Below, one piece after another: positions 44,849 to 54,388 of a stretch of DNA of 64,000 nucleotides; the stretch's first letter is position 1, and each line of letters starts with the position of its first letter. The translations under genes were made by a program, and so were the position numbers. Below the pieces are notes generated by a model, which did not search any database, was not told the DNA's origin, and saw only the letters and a program-made list of their open reading frames with translations. The DNA is from Methylocella silvestris. Lineage in GTDB: Bacteria > Pseudomonadota > Alphaproteobacteria > Rhizobiales > Beijerinckiaceae. The DNA is taken from positions 1 through 64,000 of the forward strand of contig NZ_PDZR01000001.1 in assembly GCF_002891535.1 (NCBI RefSeq), given 5' to 3'.

Positions 44849-46228
44849 ATGACGCTGCTTCGCTCCCTCATCTTGTTTTTTTTCATCGCGGCGGCGGCTT
44901 TCGCGGCCGCCGCAGCTTCCGCGCCGAGACCGTGGCGGGGCGCGCTCTATGGCGCGCCAGCCTATATTCCCGACCTCGACAAGCCCTTGCGCGCGGCTTT
45001 CATCATCAATACGACGCCGGCGGCGATGACGAACGAGGACTCCGACTGGCTCGCCCTCGCGGCGCAATTCAATGCCCTCGTCCTGTCGCTTCCGATCGAT
45101 TACACGAAGCCCGACGCCGGCGCGCAAAGAATCCTCGATACGCTCGCGGCCGGATCGCGTCTCTTCGTCGACCATCCCGAGATTAAGAATCTCGGCGTCG
45201 TGCTGTTTGGCTTTTCGGCGGGTTCGGCCGGCGCCGCGCGCGCGGCCTCAAGTCCGCTTTTGTCCAATCCGGATCCGGACAAACCACCGCAGCGCGTTCT
45301 GGCGGTGATCAATCTCAACGAGATCGACGGGGGGGCCTATGAGGCGCCGATGTCGACGCCGCAATTGCTTTTGTCCGATGCAGGCGATCAATTCGGCGGA
45401 CTCCTGACCCCGGTCGAATCGTCAAATCCGCCGATTTCGCACGACGCCTATGTGCGCAAACGCGCGGCCGGCGGGGCGCCGATCACCGTCGTCAATGAGC
45501 CCGGCCATTTTCATGGCGGCGCGCGCTATCGCTATCGCAACAGGGTCGACTACGGCTTCATGAGGGTCTGGCTCGAGGAGGTTTTGAAAGCGCGCCTGCC
45601 GTTGGAGCCGCCGCTCGCCGCGCCCGCGTTTGCGCCGAACTGGCGTGGCCATTCGGGCTGGCTCGGCGCCTATGACGTCGCAACCAACACGGCGAGCTTG
45701 CCATGGGGCGACGATGAGCGCATGGTCAATGTTGTGATAGCGCCGCGCGCGGATTACTCGGGCGATCGCCCCTTTATCTGGCTGCCTAGCGAGCGCGCTG
45801 CAAAAATCTGGCGAACCTATGCGGTTGAGGGCGTTTTGCCGCCGCGCGAGCCAGACCGGCCTATGATGGCGACCGACGCCTTTCTTCGCCCCGCCGATGA
45901 CGTCAAGGATGGCAAGCGCGACATGCGCCTTCCGCCCTTTGCGGAGCCTGCGCGAGGGACGGGCGCGCTCGCGCCGTTGCTGTGCGAGCTGGCGCCGACG
46001 GAGGCCGGGGCGGCGCTGATCGCTTTTGACCGCGCTATTGTCTCGGGCGAGGCCAGCATCGAAGGCTTCGCCAAAGCGGATGGGCCGCCGCAAGTTTGGT
46101 CGAATGTTATGATTGTCCCGCTCAAGGCCGGGGCCGGCGCGAGATCGCTTAAAATCGCCTTGAGCCACGTCACGCCAAAAGACGGCGGCCCGCCGATCGA
46201 TCTCACGCTTGCCGCGGCCTGTCGTTAA
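44849..46228 (+). CDS. Secreted alpha/beta-hydrolase-like protein
   Basis: The 459-residue protein has a signal peptide (MTLLRSLILFFFIAAAAFAA, cleavage near ASAP). A nucleophile-elbow-like VVLFGFSAGSAGAARAAS near residue 125, a later acidic stretch and VVNEPGHFHGG (candidate His) suggest a serine hydrolase-type fold. Downstream (residues 260-459) no domain is recognised. GGGGAG lies upstream of the ATG. Substrate unknown; esterase or peptidase activity is inferred. Confidence 0.65.
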   Translation: MTLLRSLILFFFIAAAAFAAAAASAPRPWRGALYGAPAYIPDLDKPLRAAFIINTTPAAMTNEDSDWLALAAQFNALVLSLPIDYTKPDAGAQRILDTLAAGSRLFVDHPEIKNLGVVLFGFSAGSAGAARAASSPLLSNPDPDKPPQRVLAVINLNEIDGGAYEAPMSTPQLLLSDAGDQFGGLLTPVESSNPPISHDAYVRKRAAGGAPITVVNEPGHFHGGARYRYRNRVDYGFMRVWLEEVLKARLPLEPPLAAPAFAPNWRGHSGWLGAYDVATNTASLPWGDDERMVNVVIAPRADYSGDRPFIWLPSERAAKIWRTYAVEGVLPPREPDRPMMATDAFLRPADDVKDGKRDMRLPPFAEPARGTGALAPLLCELAPTEAGAALIAFDRAIVSGEASIEGFAKADGPPQVWSNVMIVPLKAGAGARSLKIALSHVTPKDGGPPIDLTLAAACR

Positions 46229-46507
46229 GTTTTTGAATTTGAATAAATTTTTGTCGATCGAACGAGCATTCGGTCGAAAAGCGCTCCGGGGCGCGTCGCC
46301 CCTGCCTACCTGAACGCGTCCGCGCCGCGCAATCGCATCAAAATCGAGGGAAGTGGGAAAGCCGCGCTTAGCCGGGGTCGATCTATGCTTCGGCTGAAAT
46401 TAAGCATGAGCGCGTTTCGACCGACCAGGCGAGGCCGCCATTTCTGAGCGCGCAAATTGGGCGCGGGCGCGTTGGGCGCCGCCTGAACGGCGCCGCGGAG
46501 ATTTGGG

Positions 46508-47266
46508 ATGACTCATATCACTTTGATTCCGGCCGATCTGTTTGCCGCTCCGGCGCGAAGCCTTCCGGATATGCGCGGCGCGAAGGCGGAGCCGCAACCC
46601 TCGCTGTGGGACAGATTGCTGCGGCGGCCGGCGCCGGCTCCGCTCTCTTCCCCACGGGGGGCGGTCATCGAGACTTATGAGATCGCGCCGGGCGTCCTGT
46701 GGTTTCGCACCGCCGCGCGGAGCGGCTACAGGCTGTCGCCACGTCGCCAGAAGGCGCTGCCACGGTCGATGCGGACGGTAGACGGCTGGTACGAAGACAT
46801 CACCGAATGGGCCGCTGTCGCTGTCGTCTTCGCAAACGTCTTTGACCAGTTGCCCGCCGGCGCCGAGGCCGGCGGTCGTTCTCTCTATGAGCTGGGCAAG
46901 GAAACCCTCAAGAACTGGAGGCCGGAAGCCTATGAGCGCTGGTTCGAAACCAGTCTCGATATGGATGAGATCTGGTCCTTGCCCGTCATGCAGTTTCACC
47001 GCCTGCACGCCGACCGCTGGATCGCGCTGGCCGCCTTCGGGGCCTCAGACGGCCCCGCCGTCGACGCCAGGCATTCGCGCCAGCATGTGCGCGCCAAACG
47101 CGGCGGCGATCCGCCTTACGGGGCGGCGATGGGTGCGCAGCGCGCGGAACTCCGCCGTTTCTCTGTCGAGATCGGGGAGCTTCATTTGGAACGCGGCAAG
47201 CCCTTTCTGGTTGATCCCGGGCGTCATCCGGAAATCACCATCGAGGAGGATATGATTTTGGCGTGA
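46508..47266 (+). CDS. Conserved hypothetical protein
   Basis: The 252-residue soluble protein begins MTHITLIPADLFAAPARSLP, with no signal peptide or membrane helix. Aromatic- and acidic-rich stretches (TVDGWYEDITEWAAVAVVFA, YERWFETSLDMDEIW) give no recognised domain. CGGAGA precedes the ATG. It ends just before the sugar transferase and may be co-transcribed with it, hinting at an exopolysaccharide link. Confidence 0.6.
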   Translation: MTHITLIPADLFAAPARSLPDMRGAKAEPQPSLWDRLLRRPAPAPLSSPRGAVIETYEIAPGVLWFRTAARSGYRLSPRRQKALPRSMRTVDGWYEDITEWAAVAVVFANVFDQLPAGAEAGGRSLYELGKETLKNWRPEAYERWFETSLDMDEIWSLPVMQFHRLHADRWIALAAFGASDGPAVDARHSRQHVRAKRGGDPPYGAAMGAQRAELRRFSVEIGELHLERGKPFLVDPGRHPEITIEEDMILA

Positions 47267-47358
47267 TCCCTGCGCGCCGCCCGGCCCTTTGGCGGAAGCA
47301 GCCTCTCAATTTAAACCACGCGTCAAGCGTCAGCCTCACGTCTGGAACCGATCAATTC

Positions 47359-48810
47359 ATGGCCAGTCTCGCCTCGCATATCCCGCAGACACAGGACGCC
47401 CCGACAATTTCCACGCCGGTCTTCACCGGGCTTGTGCGGGCGTTTGACGTGTTGCTTTTCCTTGCCGCCGCGGCGATCGCCGGCGCCTGGCTTGGCGGCG
47501 TCTTCGAGACGCAATTGCAGGGGCCTCTGGCGCAGGCGGCCATCATCGGCGCCGGCGCAGGCTGCATGGTGCTCGCGTCCGGGGGCGGCTACGCGATCGA
47601 GCGCCTGCGCTCTCTCAGATCGCAGCTCTGGCCGATTGTAAAGGCGGCAACCCTGGCGGGTGCGGCGGCGATCATCGGCCTCTTTTTCGTCGGCGCCGGG
47701 ACGCAGGCGCCGCGCGCCTTCCCTTTTGTTTTCGCCTTCGCCGCGCTGCTGTTGCTCGCCGGGAGTCGCGTCGGTCTCGACATGCTGATGACGCGTTGGA
47801 CCCGCGCCGGCCGTTTCCGGCGGCGGATCGCCGTCGTCGCGGTCAGCGAGTTCAGCCGCGAGTTCATCGAGCGTCTGCGGGCGGAGCCCGATGATTTTGA
47901 AATTGTCGGCGTCTATGACGATCGTCTGCGCTCCGGCCGCGTGCCGGGCGTTCACGCCAATGTGGTCGTGCGCGGTTCGGTCGCTGATCTCGTCCGCGAC
48001 AGCCGGGCCGAGCGAATCGATGTGATCGCCGTAGCTTTGCCCCTTGGCGCCGCGGGGCGGATCGCCGATGTCCTGGAGCAGTTGAGCAGCACGGTCGCGG
48101 ATGTCTGTCTGACGGCTGATCTCGCCGGCCTTGCCTACCACGGACATCAATTCGGCGCGGTCGGCGCCAATCCGGTGATCGCCATCGGAGAAAATCCGAT
48201 GAAGGATTGGAGCGCCGCCAAGAAGATGTGCTTCGACTATGCGGCCGGGATTATTGCGCTCGTCATTTTATCGCCGCTGCTTGCCGTTCTTGCTCTTGCC
48301 GTCAAGCTGGACAGCCGCGGGCCGATCCTGTTTCGGCAGCCGCGTCTTGGCTTCAACAACCGCATGTTCGTCTGCTACAAATTCAGAACAATGTATGCGG
48401 ATATGACGGATGTCATGGCGGACAAGCAGACGACCCGCGACGATCCGCGCATCACCCGCGTCGGGCGATGGATGCGCAAGCTCAGTTTCGATGAGTTGCC
48501 GCAGCTGCTCAATGTGTTGAATGGCACCATGTCCCTTGTCGGACCTCGGCCCCATGCGCCGAACACCAAGGCGGCCGACCGGCTCTTCGCAGAAGTGGTG
48601 CAGAAATACGCCCTGCGGCATCGGGTCAAGCCGGGCATTACGGGCTGGGCGCAGGTCAATGGCTGGCGTGGCGAGACGACGACCGTGGAGCAGGTCGAAA
48701 ATCGCGTGCGATGCGATCTTTTCTATATCGACAATTGGTCGGTGTTGTTCGATCTCAAAATCGTCGTCATGACCGTCCTGCGGGAAATCCGCAGCCAGAA
48801 TGCATTTTGA
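47359..48810 (+). CDS. Undecaprenyl-phosphate glycosyl-1-phosphate transferase (WcaJ/ExoY-type)
   Basis: The 483-residue membrane protein has four to five N-terminal helices, a central Rossmann-like region ([20 protein letters not shown]) and the C-terminal bacterial sugar transferase domain: helix [60 protein letters not shown] and [14 protein letters not shown]. This enzyme class primes exopolysaccharide or capsule assembly by putting hexose-1-phosphate on undecaprenyl phosphate. The start is uncertain between ATG 47359 and GTG 47263. No other polysaccharide genes are in view. Confidence 0.92.
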   Translation: MASLASHIPQTQDAPTISTPVFTGLVRAFDVLLFLAAAAIAGAWLGGVFETQLQGPLAQAAIIGAGAGCMVLASGGGYAIERLRSLRSQLWPIVKAATLAGAAAIIGLFFVGAGTQAPRAFPFVFAFAALLLLAGSRVGLDMLMTRWTRAGRFRRRIAVVAVSEFSREFIERLRAEPDDFEIVGVYDDRLRSGRVPGVHANVVVRGSVADLVRDSRAERIDVIAVALPLGAAGRIADVLEQLSSTVADVCLTADLAGLAYHGHQFGAVGANPVIAIGENPMKDWSAAKKMCFDYAAGIIALVILSPLLAVLALAVKLDSRGPILFRQPRLGFNNRMFVCYKFRTMYADMTDVMADKQTTRDDPRITRVGRWMRKLSFDELPQLLNVLNGTMSLVGPRPHAPNTKAADRLFAEVVQKYALRHRVKPGITGWAQVNGWRGETTTVEQVENRVRCDLFYIDNWSVLFDLKIVVMTVLREIRSQNAF

Positions 48811-49205
48811 CGAACCGCGCCGGACCGGAGCTACTTCCGCGCATCGGACGCGGAACGCGCCGGGGCCTTGACCAGCCAGCGGAGGGTGAGCGCGCCGGGG
48901 GACACCCCGCCTCGATCTGTTGGAATCGGGAGAAGCGGCGGGCGCTCGACGAAAGCAGCCGGAGGCTTTGCGCCCGTCAGGACGGCGCTGGTCGCTAAAT
49001 CCATCGAAAAGCTGCGGCGATTGGCGATCGCCGATGGATCAAAGCGAAAATTTGAGGATCCGGGGTTCAAGGAGCTTGCGCTCAGCGAGCGGGCGCTCGA
49101 AGCGAACTGCGCCTGCGCGCGGTTCCTTGTCTTGTCCAGCGGTTGGCGCTGTCGTTGGAAACGAATGGACGCTTTCATCGGAATTTGCTCCGGTATCGTT
49201 CCCGG
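48811..49205. other. Intergenic region without a convincing gene
   Basis: About 395 bases. A minus-strand 115-codon frame (48831-49178) lacks a good ribosome binding site and family signal, and is not called as a gene. Confidence 0.35.
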
Positions 49206-49397
49206 TTAGCGTGGCAGAGAAATGTCTGCCCTGGCGCTTTCCCCAAATTTCCTGTGTTGAATGCCTGCGCCGGCGTAAAGAAGGCCGCTCATGATGACGA
49301 CGACGGCCCCGAAGGCGGCCAGCCAGCCGCATGCTTCGCGCCAGCACAGAATGCTGGCAAATGAAGGCCCTCCGATCATTTGTGCGCGCTGGTTCAT
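49206..49397 (-). CDS. Small single-pass membrane protein
   Basis: A possible 63-residue protein with one transmembrane helix (CGWLAAFGAVVVIMSGLLYA). GGAGTGCAAAGC precedes the ATG, a good ribosome binding site at a normal distance. Upstream sequence on the minus strand is AT-rich. No family recognised. Confidence 0.42.
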   Translation of the reverse strand: MNQRAQMIGGPSFASILCWREACGWLAAFGAVVVIMSGLLYAGAGIQHRKFGESARADISLPR

Positions 49398-49499
49398 GCT
49401 TTGCACTCCACAAGCCGTCTTAACCAACCATAGGAGTCGGCTATTTTTAGGTCACCCGAATAAATTCAAAACAAGCATGGGCTTATTCAATAAAACGAT

Positions 49500-49537
49500 A
49501 AAAAATTCCTGCGCATCTGCTGGGAAATGCGCAGGAA
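49500..49537 (-). terminator. Orphan intrinsic terminator on the minus strand
   Basis: A perfect 11-bp stem (TTCCTGCGCAT / ATGCGCAGGAA) with a 10-base loop is followed on the minus strand by six T residues (complement of 49500-49505). No minus-strand gene is annotated just upstream of it (49540-50009). Confidence 0.6.
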
Positions 49538-50009
49538 CGAGAACATAAGGACGTATTAAAAGAGATTTGCGAGCATTTTTGTTCCAGCACTCGCGATCAA
49601 AAAGGCCAGTAATAGCCTGCGCCGACGCCAATCAGCATTTAAGATCAAGAGAACCGACAGACGACTTGGGCGGCGTCACGACCTTGAAGCAGCCTGGCGA
49701 TCTTCTCTCACTCTTATGACCCCTCGACGTCGAAGCCTTTGTGCTAAATCTCACCTCGCGAGACCGGGCGCTCTCGCGGGACAAGGCTATCGGAGATCAA
49801 CAGAACCCCAGCGAGCGCAACCCTTGCTGTTCACGCCTCGCTTGCGTATGCAGAGAGGCGTGTCATTGTTTCTGTTAATCGGGGACCAGCAGGCCATTCG
49901 CCGCCCCGCAAGCCTCGCTTGGCGGCGACAAATCAGATCATTATCCGACGGCCGCCATTGCGTCCTTAGGACGTCCTTACGTTATTCTTAAGTTGGAGGC
50001 GGGACGTAG
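49538..50009. other. Intergenic region, possible short minus-strand transcript
   Basis: No protein gene is clear. A very short minus-strand frame near 49600-49640 (MLIGVGAGYYWPF) is not enough to call. The orphan terminator at 49500-49537 hints at a small RNA or tiny gene on the minus strand. GGAGG at the right end serves the next gene. Confidence 0.3.
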
Positions 50010-53000
50010 GTGCGCATCGAAAGGCGTCAGAAAGGGGAGAAGGTGGCGCGGCTGTCCTTCGATGGGTTTGTTCTCGACGCCGCCAACGCACTTTTATGGC
50101 GCGGGCAGGAGCGTGTCGCCCTGGCTCCGAAGCCTTTCGGCGTGCTTTGCTATCTGGTTGAACACGCGGGCGAACTCGTCACCAAGGACGAGCTTCTGGA
50201 CGCCGTCTGGAACAATCTTCACGTCACTGAATCAAGTTTGAGCGTATCTATCAACGCCTTGCGCCTCGCTCTTGGCGACGACAGCAAGGCGCCGCGCTAT
50301 GTCGAGACGGTGACGCGGCGGGGCTATCGCTTCATCGCGCCAGTTTCCATCGAGACCTCGGCCGAGCCGCAGGAGGCGCCGCGCGTAAGAGCCGCCGCCC
50401 CGATAAGGCCGCCGCGCCCGCATTGGTGGGTGGGCCGCGAAAGCGCGCTCGCAACCATGGAGCAATGGTTCGAACAGGCCGTCTGGAGCCGGCGCCAGAC
50501 CGTTTTTATTACCGGCGAAGCCGGAATCGGCAAGACGACTTTCGCCGAAATGCTGGTCGACCGGCTCGCCAATCGGGATGTCGGCGTTCTCATTGGCCGC
50601 TGCATCGAGCATTTCGGCACGGATGAAGCGTTTCTGCCGCTAAACGAGGCGCTTTCCGACGGCTGCGCCGGACCGGACGGCGGTTTATTGCTGCAAACGC
50701 TGCGCGATCATGCGCCGACCTGGCTCGCCCAATTGCCCGGGCAGATCGAAGGCCGCGATCCCGCCGCCTTGAAAAGCGAGACCTTCGGCGCCTCGCGCGA
50801 GCGCATGCTGCGCGAATTCTGCGAACTGATGGAAGAGCTGAGCAAGGATCGGCCCTGGCTCATCATTCTTGAGGATCTGCACTGGAGCGACTACGCGACG
50901 CTCGACGTGCTGTCGCGCTTTGCCCAGCGCGATCAGGAGGCGGCGGTCATGGTCGTCGCCACCTATAGGCCGATCGACGTCGCCGTCGGCGGTCATCCGA
51001 TGCGCGCCGTCCATCAGGAATTGCAGATCCACGGCCGCTGCTCGGAGATCGCCCTCAACAAATTGTCGCACGCCGAGGTCGAGCGTTATCTTGCCCTGCG
51101 GCTTGGCGACGCCGAGCTCGCGCTTTCGCTGGCGCCGATGGTCCTGCGGCGCACCGGCGGCCATCCGCTGTTCGTCGTGTCGCTTGTCGATTATTTCATC
51201 GATCAGGGCGAACTCATCACGGCGGAGGGGGGCTGGCGGCTTGCGCCGGGCAAGACCGTCTCGCAGGAGGGCATGCCGCGCGACCTGCATGAAATGATCG
51301 CGCGACAGATCGACCGTCTGCCCGCCGACGAGCAGCGACTGCTCGAGGCGGCGAGCGCGATCGGCGCGGAGTTTTCCGCCGCCGCAGTCGCCGGCGGCAT
51401 GGGCAAGGCGCCCGAAGAGGTCGAACTCGCCTTCGAGGAGCTCGCGCGCAAGGGGCAGGTGCTGAGCGCGGACGGGATCTCCGAATGGCCTGATGGCACG
51501 GTCGCCGGCCGCTACGCCTTTTTGCACGCCCTTTACCAGGAGGTTCTTTACGACCGGCTTTCGCCGGCGCGCCGCGTCATGCTGCACCGGCAATTGGGGG
51601 CGACTCTCGAACGCGGATATGGCGCGCGGACATCGGAAATCGCCGCCGTGCTCGCCCTGCATTTCGAGGAAGGCCGCGATTTCGCGCGTACGGTGCGCTA
51701 TCTCGCCGAAGCCGCCGACGGCTCGACCCGGCGCTTCAGCAATCAGGAGGCGGCGACCTATTTGACGCGCGCGCTGGGTCTTGTCGAGCGTCTGCCCGCC
51801 GGCGAGAACCGGCTTTCGGCCCGCCTCGAGCTTCTTAACAAGCGCGGCTGGGCGCGTCGTTCGGCGGGAGATCTGCCGGGCTCGCTCGCCGATATTTCGG
51901 TCATGGTCGTCTGCGCCGCGGAAGCGGGCCAGCCCGCCATCGAGGTCGCCGGACTGATGGATCTCAGCCGGTTTGGCCTTTATGTCGAACGCAGCCGCTG
52001 CCTCGAACTGGCGCGACAGGCGGTCGTCAAGAGCGAGTTGCTGGACGACGAGGTCCTGAAGGCGCTGATCCGCGGCAACAGCTCCAACCTCAATCTCCTG
52101 CTGGAGGGCTGGAGCGCCGAGCAGGCCGAGATCTGCTTTGAGGCGATGCGGATCACGGCAGACTCAAGGGATCCGCGCATCGTCCTGCGGCGCTGCTCGA
52201 TTGATATGGTGCTTCAATACCTTACCTCGCAATACCGGGCCTGCTGCGAGAGGACCGGAGTCGCGCAGGCGATGGCCCAGGCGATCGGCGACGTCTATCT
52301 CTTCGCCATTTACAATATGCTCGAGGCTTTCGCCTATTTGCACCTTGGCGAATGGCGCCAGCTGCTGCAGAGCGCCAGCGCGGCGGTGGCGATGAGCCAG
52401 AGGAACGCCAATAGACAGGCGGCGGCGCTGGGCGAATTTTCGATCGCCTGGCTGCACGCGGAGGCGCTTGACTTTGCTGGCGCAAGGCGGCGTGGCGAGG
52501 CGATCATCGACGCCGATATTGAAAAGAACCCCTTCAATTTCTTTCTCGGCCGCAATCTGTTGTTCAAGGCTGCCATTGGCCTGCGCGATTATGACGAGGC
52601 GAAGGCCCAGCTCGATGCGATCCGGCGCAAGATCGACATCGAGGGCGTCTCGATGGATACCTCGTTCTATCCACATCATTATTTCTGCGTCTGCCGATAC
52701 TGGCTGGAAATTGGCGATCTTCCGCGCGCAAGGGAAGAGGCGCTAAGGCTCAACGCCTATGCCACGCCGCAGCGGGAGCAGACCTATCTGGCGCTGTCGC
52801 ACAGCATTCTCGGCGAAATCGCCGCGCTCGAAAACGCGCCGGAGGAGGCGGCCGCGCATTTCGCCAAGGGCGTCGAGATCGTCGAAGCCGGGGAGGCGCC
52901 GCTCGCCGCCTGGCGTCTCTTTCTGGCGTTCGCCGCCTTTCATCAGACGACCGGGAACGCCAGCGCGGCGGCGGCGCTGAAGGCGAGGGGCGAGACGATC

Positions 53001-53183
53001 GTCAATCGCCTTGCCGGCATGTTCGACGAACGCCATCCGCTGCGCGCCAGCCTGCTTGAAAACTACGAGGCGGAAACGCGGCGCGGGCCGCCTAATCCGG
53101 CAATTCCGCCAAATCTGCCGGTTCGACACGCGGACGCGCATTCTTCTCGTGTCGGAAACGGCTCGAGTCCTCATAAACCTTGA
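50010..53183 (+). CDS. Winged-helix / AAA-type ATPase / TPR-like regulator
   Basis: The 1057-residue protein starts at GTG 50010 with GGAGG nine bases upstream. An OmpR-like DNA-binding winged helix (about 15-115: LVTKDELLDAVWNNLHVTES, YVETVTRRGYRFIAPV) is followed by a STAND/AAA ATPase (Walker A GEAGIGKTT at 169-177; Walker B LIILEDLHWSD near 287) and a long helical repeat region (about 550-1030). It resembles CadC-fused predicted ATPases used as large signal-sensing transcription factors. Target genes unknown. The last 31 codons overlap the convergent catalase-like gene by 92 bases and look low-complexity. Confidence 0.88.
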   Translation: MRIERRQKGEKVARLSFDGFVLDAANALLWRGQERVALAPKPFGVLCYLVEHAGELVTKDELLDAVWNNLHVTESSLSVSINALRLALGDDSKAPRYVETVTRRGYRFIAPVSIETSAEPQEAPRVRAAAPIRPPRPHWWVGRESALATMEQWFEQAVWSRRQTVFITGEAGIGKTTFAEMLVDRLANRDVGVLIGRCIEHFGTDEAFLPLNEALSDGCAGPDGGLLLQTLRDHAPTWLAQLPGQIEGRDPAALKSETFGASRERMLREFCELMEELSKDRPWLIILEDLHWSDYATLDVLSRFAQRDQEAAVMVVATYRPIDVAVGGHPMRAVHQELQIHGRCSEIALNKLSHAEVERYLALRLGDAELALSLAPMVLRRTGGHPLFVVSLVDYFIDQGELITAEGGWRLAPGKTVSQEGMPRDLHEMIARQIDRLPADEQRLLEAASAIGAEFSAAAVAGGMGKAPEEVELAFEELARKGQVLSADGISEWPDGTVAGRYAFLHALYQEVLYDRLSPARRVMLHRQLGATLERGYGARTSEIAAVLALHFEEGRDFARTVRYLAEAADGSTRRFSNQEAATYLTRALGLVERLPAGENRLSARLELLNKRGWARRSAGDLPGSLADISVMVVCAAEAGQPAIEVAGLMDLSRFGLYVERSRCLELARQAVVKSELLDDEVLKALIRGNSSNLNLLLEGWSAEQAEICFEAMRITADSRDPRIVLRRCSIDMVLQYLTSQYRACCERTGVAQAMAQAIGDVYLFAIYNMLEAFAYLHLGEWRQLLQSASAAVAMSQRNANRQAAALGEFSIAWLHAEALDFAGARRRGEAIIDADIEKNPFNFFLGRNLLFKAAIGLRDYDEAKAQLDAIRRKIDIEGVSMDTSFYPHHYFCVCRYWLEIGDLPRAREEALRLNAYATPQREQTYLALSHSILGEIAALENAPEEAAAHFAKGVEIVEAGEAPLAAWRLFLAFAAFHQTTGNASAAAALKARGETIVNRLAGMFDERHPLRASLLENYEAETRRGPPNPAIPPNLPVRHADAHSSRVGNGSSPHKP

Positions 53184-54180
53184 GGCGAAGCCGCATGATG
53201 GCGCCGAGCGGCCGGTGCGCCGCAAGTCCGCGCCAGGGCGTGAAGGAGAGCGTATCGTCGGCGTAAACCTGGCGGTCGGCGCTATAGGCGTCCTGGGGTC
53301 CAAGCGTGATCTTTGCGACCCCCACGGGCGGCGAAAGCGCATCGGACCATTCGACCGAGGCGTCCTCGACCGGCATCTGCGCAAGGTCGACGCAAAGCTG
53401 CGCTTGCAGCTCATATTCGGCGGTTTGCGTCTTGAAGAACTCGACGACGCGGTCGCGAAGGGTTGTGTCGGCTTCATCGGCGCGAACGCCGGTCAGCGCG
53501 CGTACAGACTCCGACAAAGGGGCGGCTCTCAGCTTGGCGATATAGCCGCCGAAACGGAGCGCCGCCATAGAGTGGAAGGTTTCGCCCAGAATGTGGTTCG
53601 GCGGCGCCGCCATCGCCTTCAAAAGAGTTGGCGGCGGCCCGGCAATCGTCGTCCATGCGGCTTTCAGCATGCGTCCGATCTCATTGGAGACCCGCAAAAG
53701 CTCATCCGGGGAATTGTCCGCCTTCTCGATCAAGCCTTGCACGCTGCGATATTTCGCTGGCGTGCCGAAATAGGTCGTGCTGTTGACGAGCAGAATATCC
53801 TGATTGCGTGACACATCCGCCGCGTCGAGCTTCGGCCCCTCGACTCCCAAAATCTTGATCGCCATGCCGCAATTGGATGGCGCGCGATCGCTGTGAATTT
53901 TGCCGGGGGCGGTCGAAAAGCGCACGATGACCGGATAGGTTTTCGGTTCCGCGAAGAGTCCCTGCCGCAGATGTTGCGGCAGGCCGTCATAGATTTTCAG
54001 CTCGCCCTTCAGCACGCCATGGCTTTTGGCGTGCGCCTGCCGGACTGCGTGGCGATAGCTCTCGAAGGTCGCTTTGCCGGCAGCGGCCGCCTTCTCGAGA
54101 ATCTGCCGGATCACGGCGTCTTCGTCACCGGCGACAACCTCGACGCTGTCGCTGTAAGGAACATAGGGATGGTTCGGCAT
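53092..54180 (-). CDS. Catalase-fold haem protein (short catalase/allene-oxide-synthase-like)
   Basis: The 362-residue protein lacks most of a full catalase but keeps core features: candidate distal His50 in RQAHAKSHGVLKG, the CGMAIKILG then RNQDILLVNS segment (Asn of the distal pocket) and the proximal R-x-x-x-Y motif RLKVY with Tyr336. Such short catalase-family proteins include allene-oxide-synthase-like and peroxygenase-like enzymes acting on fatty-acid hydroperoxides. ATG 54180 is used; an in-frame TTG is upstream. It is divergent from the di-haem cytochrome gene and may share its promoter region. Confidence 0.82.
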   Translation of the reverse strand: MPNHPYVPYSDSVEVVAGDEDAVIRQILEKAAAAGKATFESYRHAVRQAHAKSHGVLKGELKIYDGLPQHLRQGLFAEPKTYPVIVRFSTAPGKIHSDRAPSNCGMAIKILGVEGPKLDAADVSRNQDILLVNSTTYFGTPAKYRSVQGLIEKADNSPDELLRVSNEIGRMLKAAWTTIAGPPPTLLKAMAAPPNHILGETFHSMAALRFGGYIAKLRAAPLSESVRALTGVRADEADTTLRDRVVEFFKTQTAEYELQAQLCVDLAQMPVEDASVEWSDALSPPVGVAKITLGPQDAYSADRQVYADDTLSFTPWRGLAAHRPLGAIMRLRLKVYEDSSRFRHEKNARPRVEPADLAELPD

Positions 54181-54388
54181 GGGCTTGCCAGTTGAAAAAA
54201 AGAGATCGACAATGGTTAGGTCATAGCAACGCAAAAGCGTAAAAACGCTGCATGTATTTCACCATCGAATCCATTTTGAATCAACCGGCGCTTTCACTGT
54301 CGCGTCTTCCGGGAAATCTGCCACCTGAGCGAGCGGGGCGATTAAACGGGAGCGACCGGGCAGGCGCGCAAATTTTCAAGGGATCGCC

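Noticed and set aside
48831-49178. 115-codon minus-strand frame between the sugar transferase and the small membrane protein
   Set aside because: No ribosome binding site and no plausible domain; composition resembles a shadow frame.
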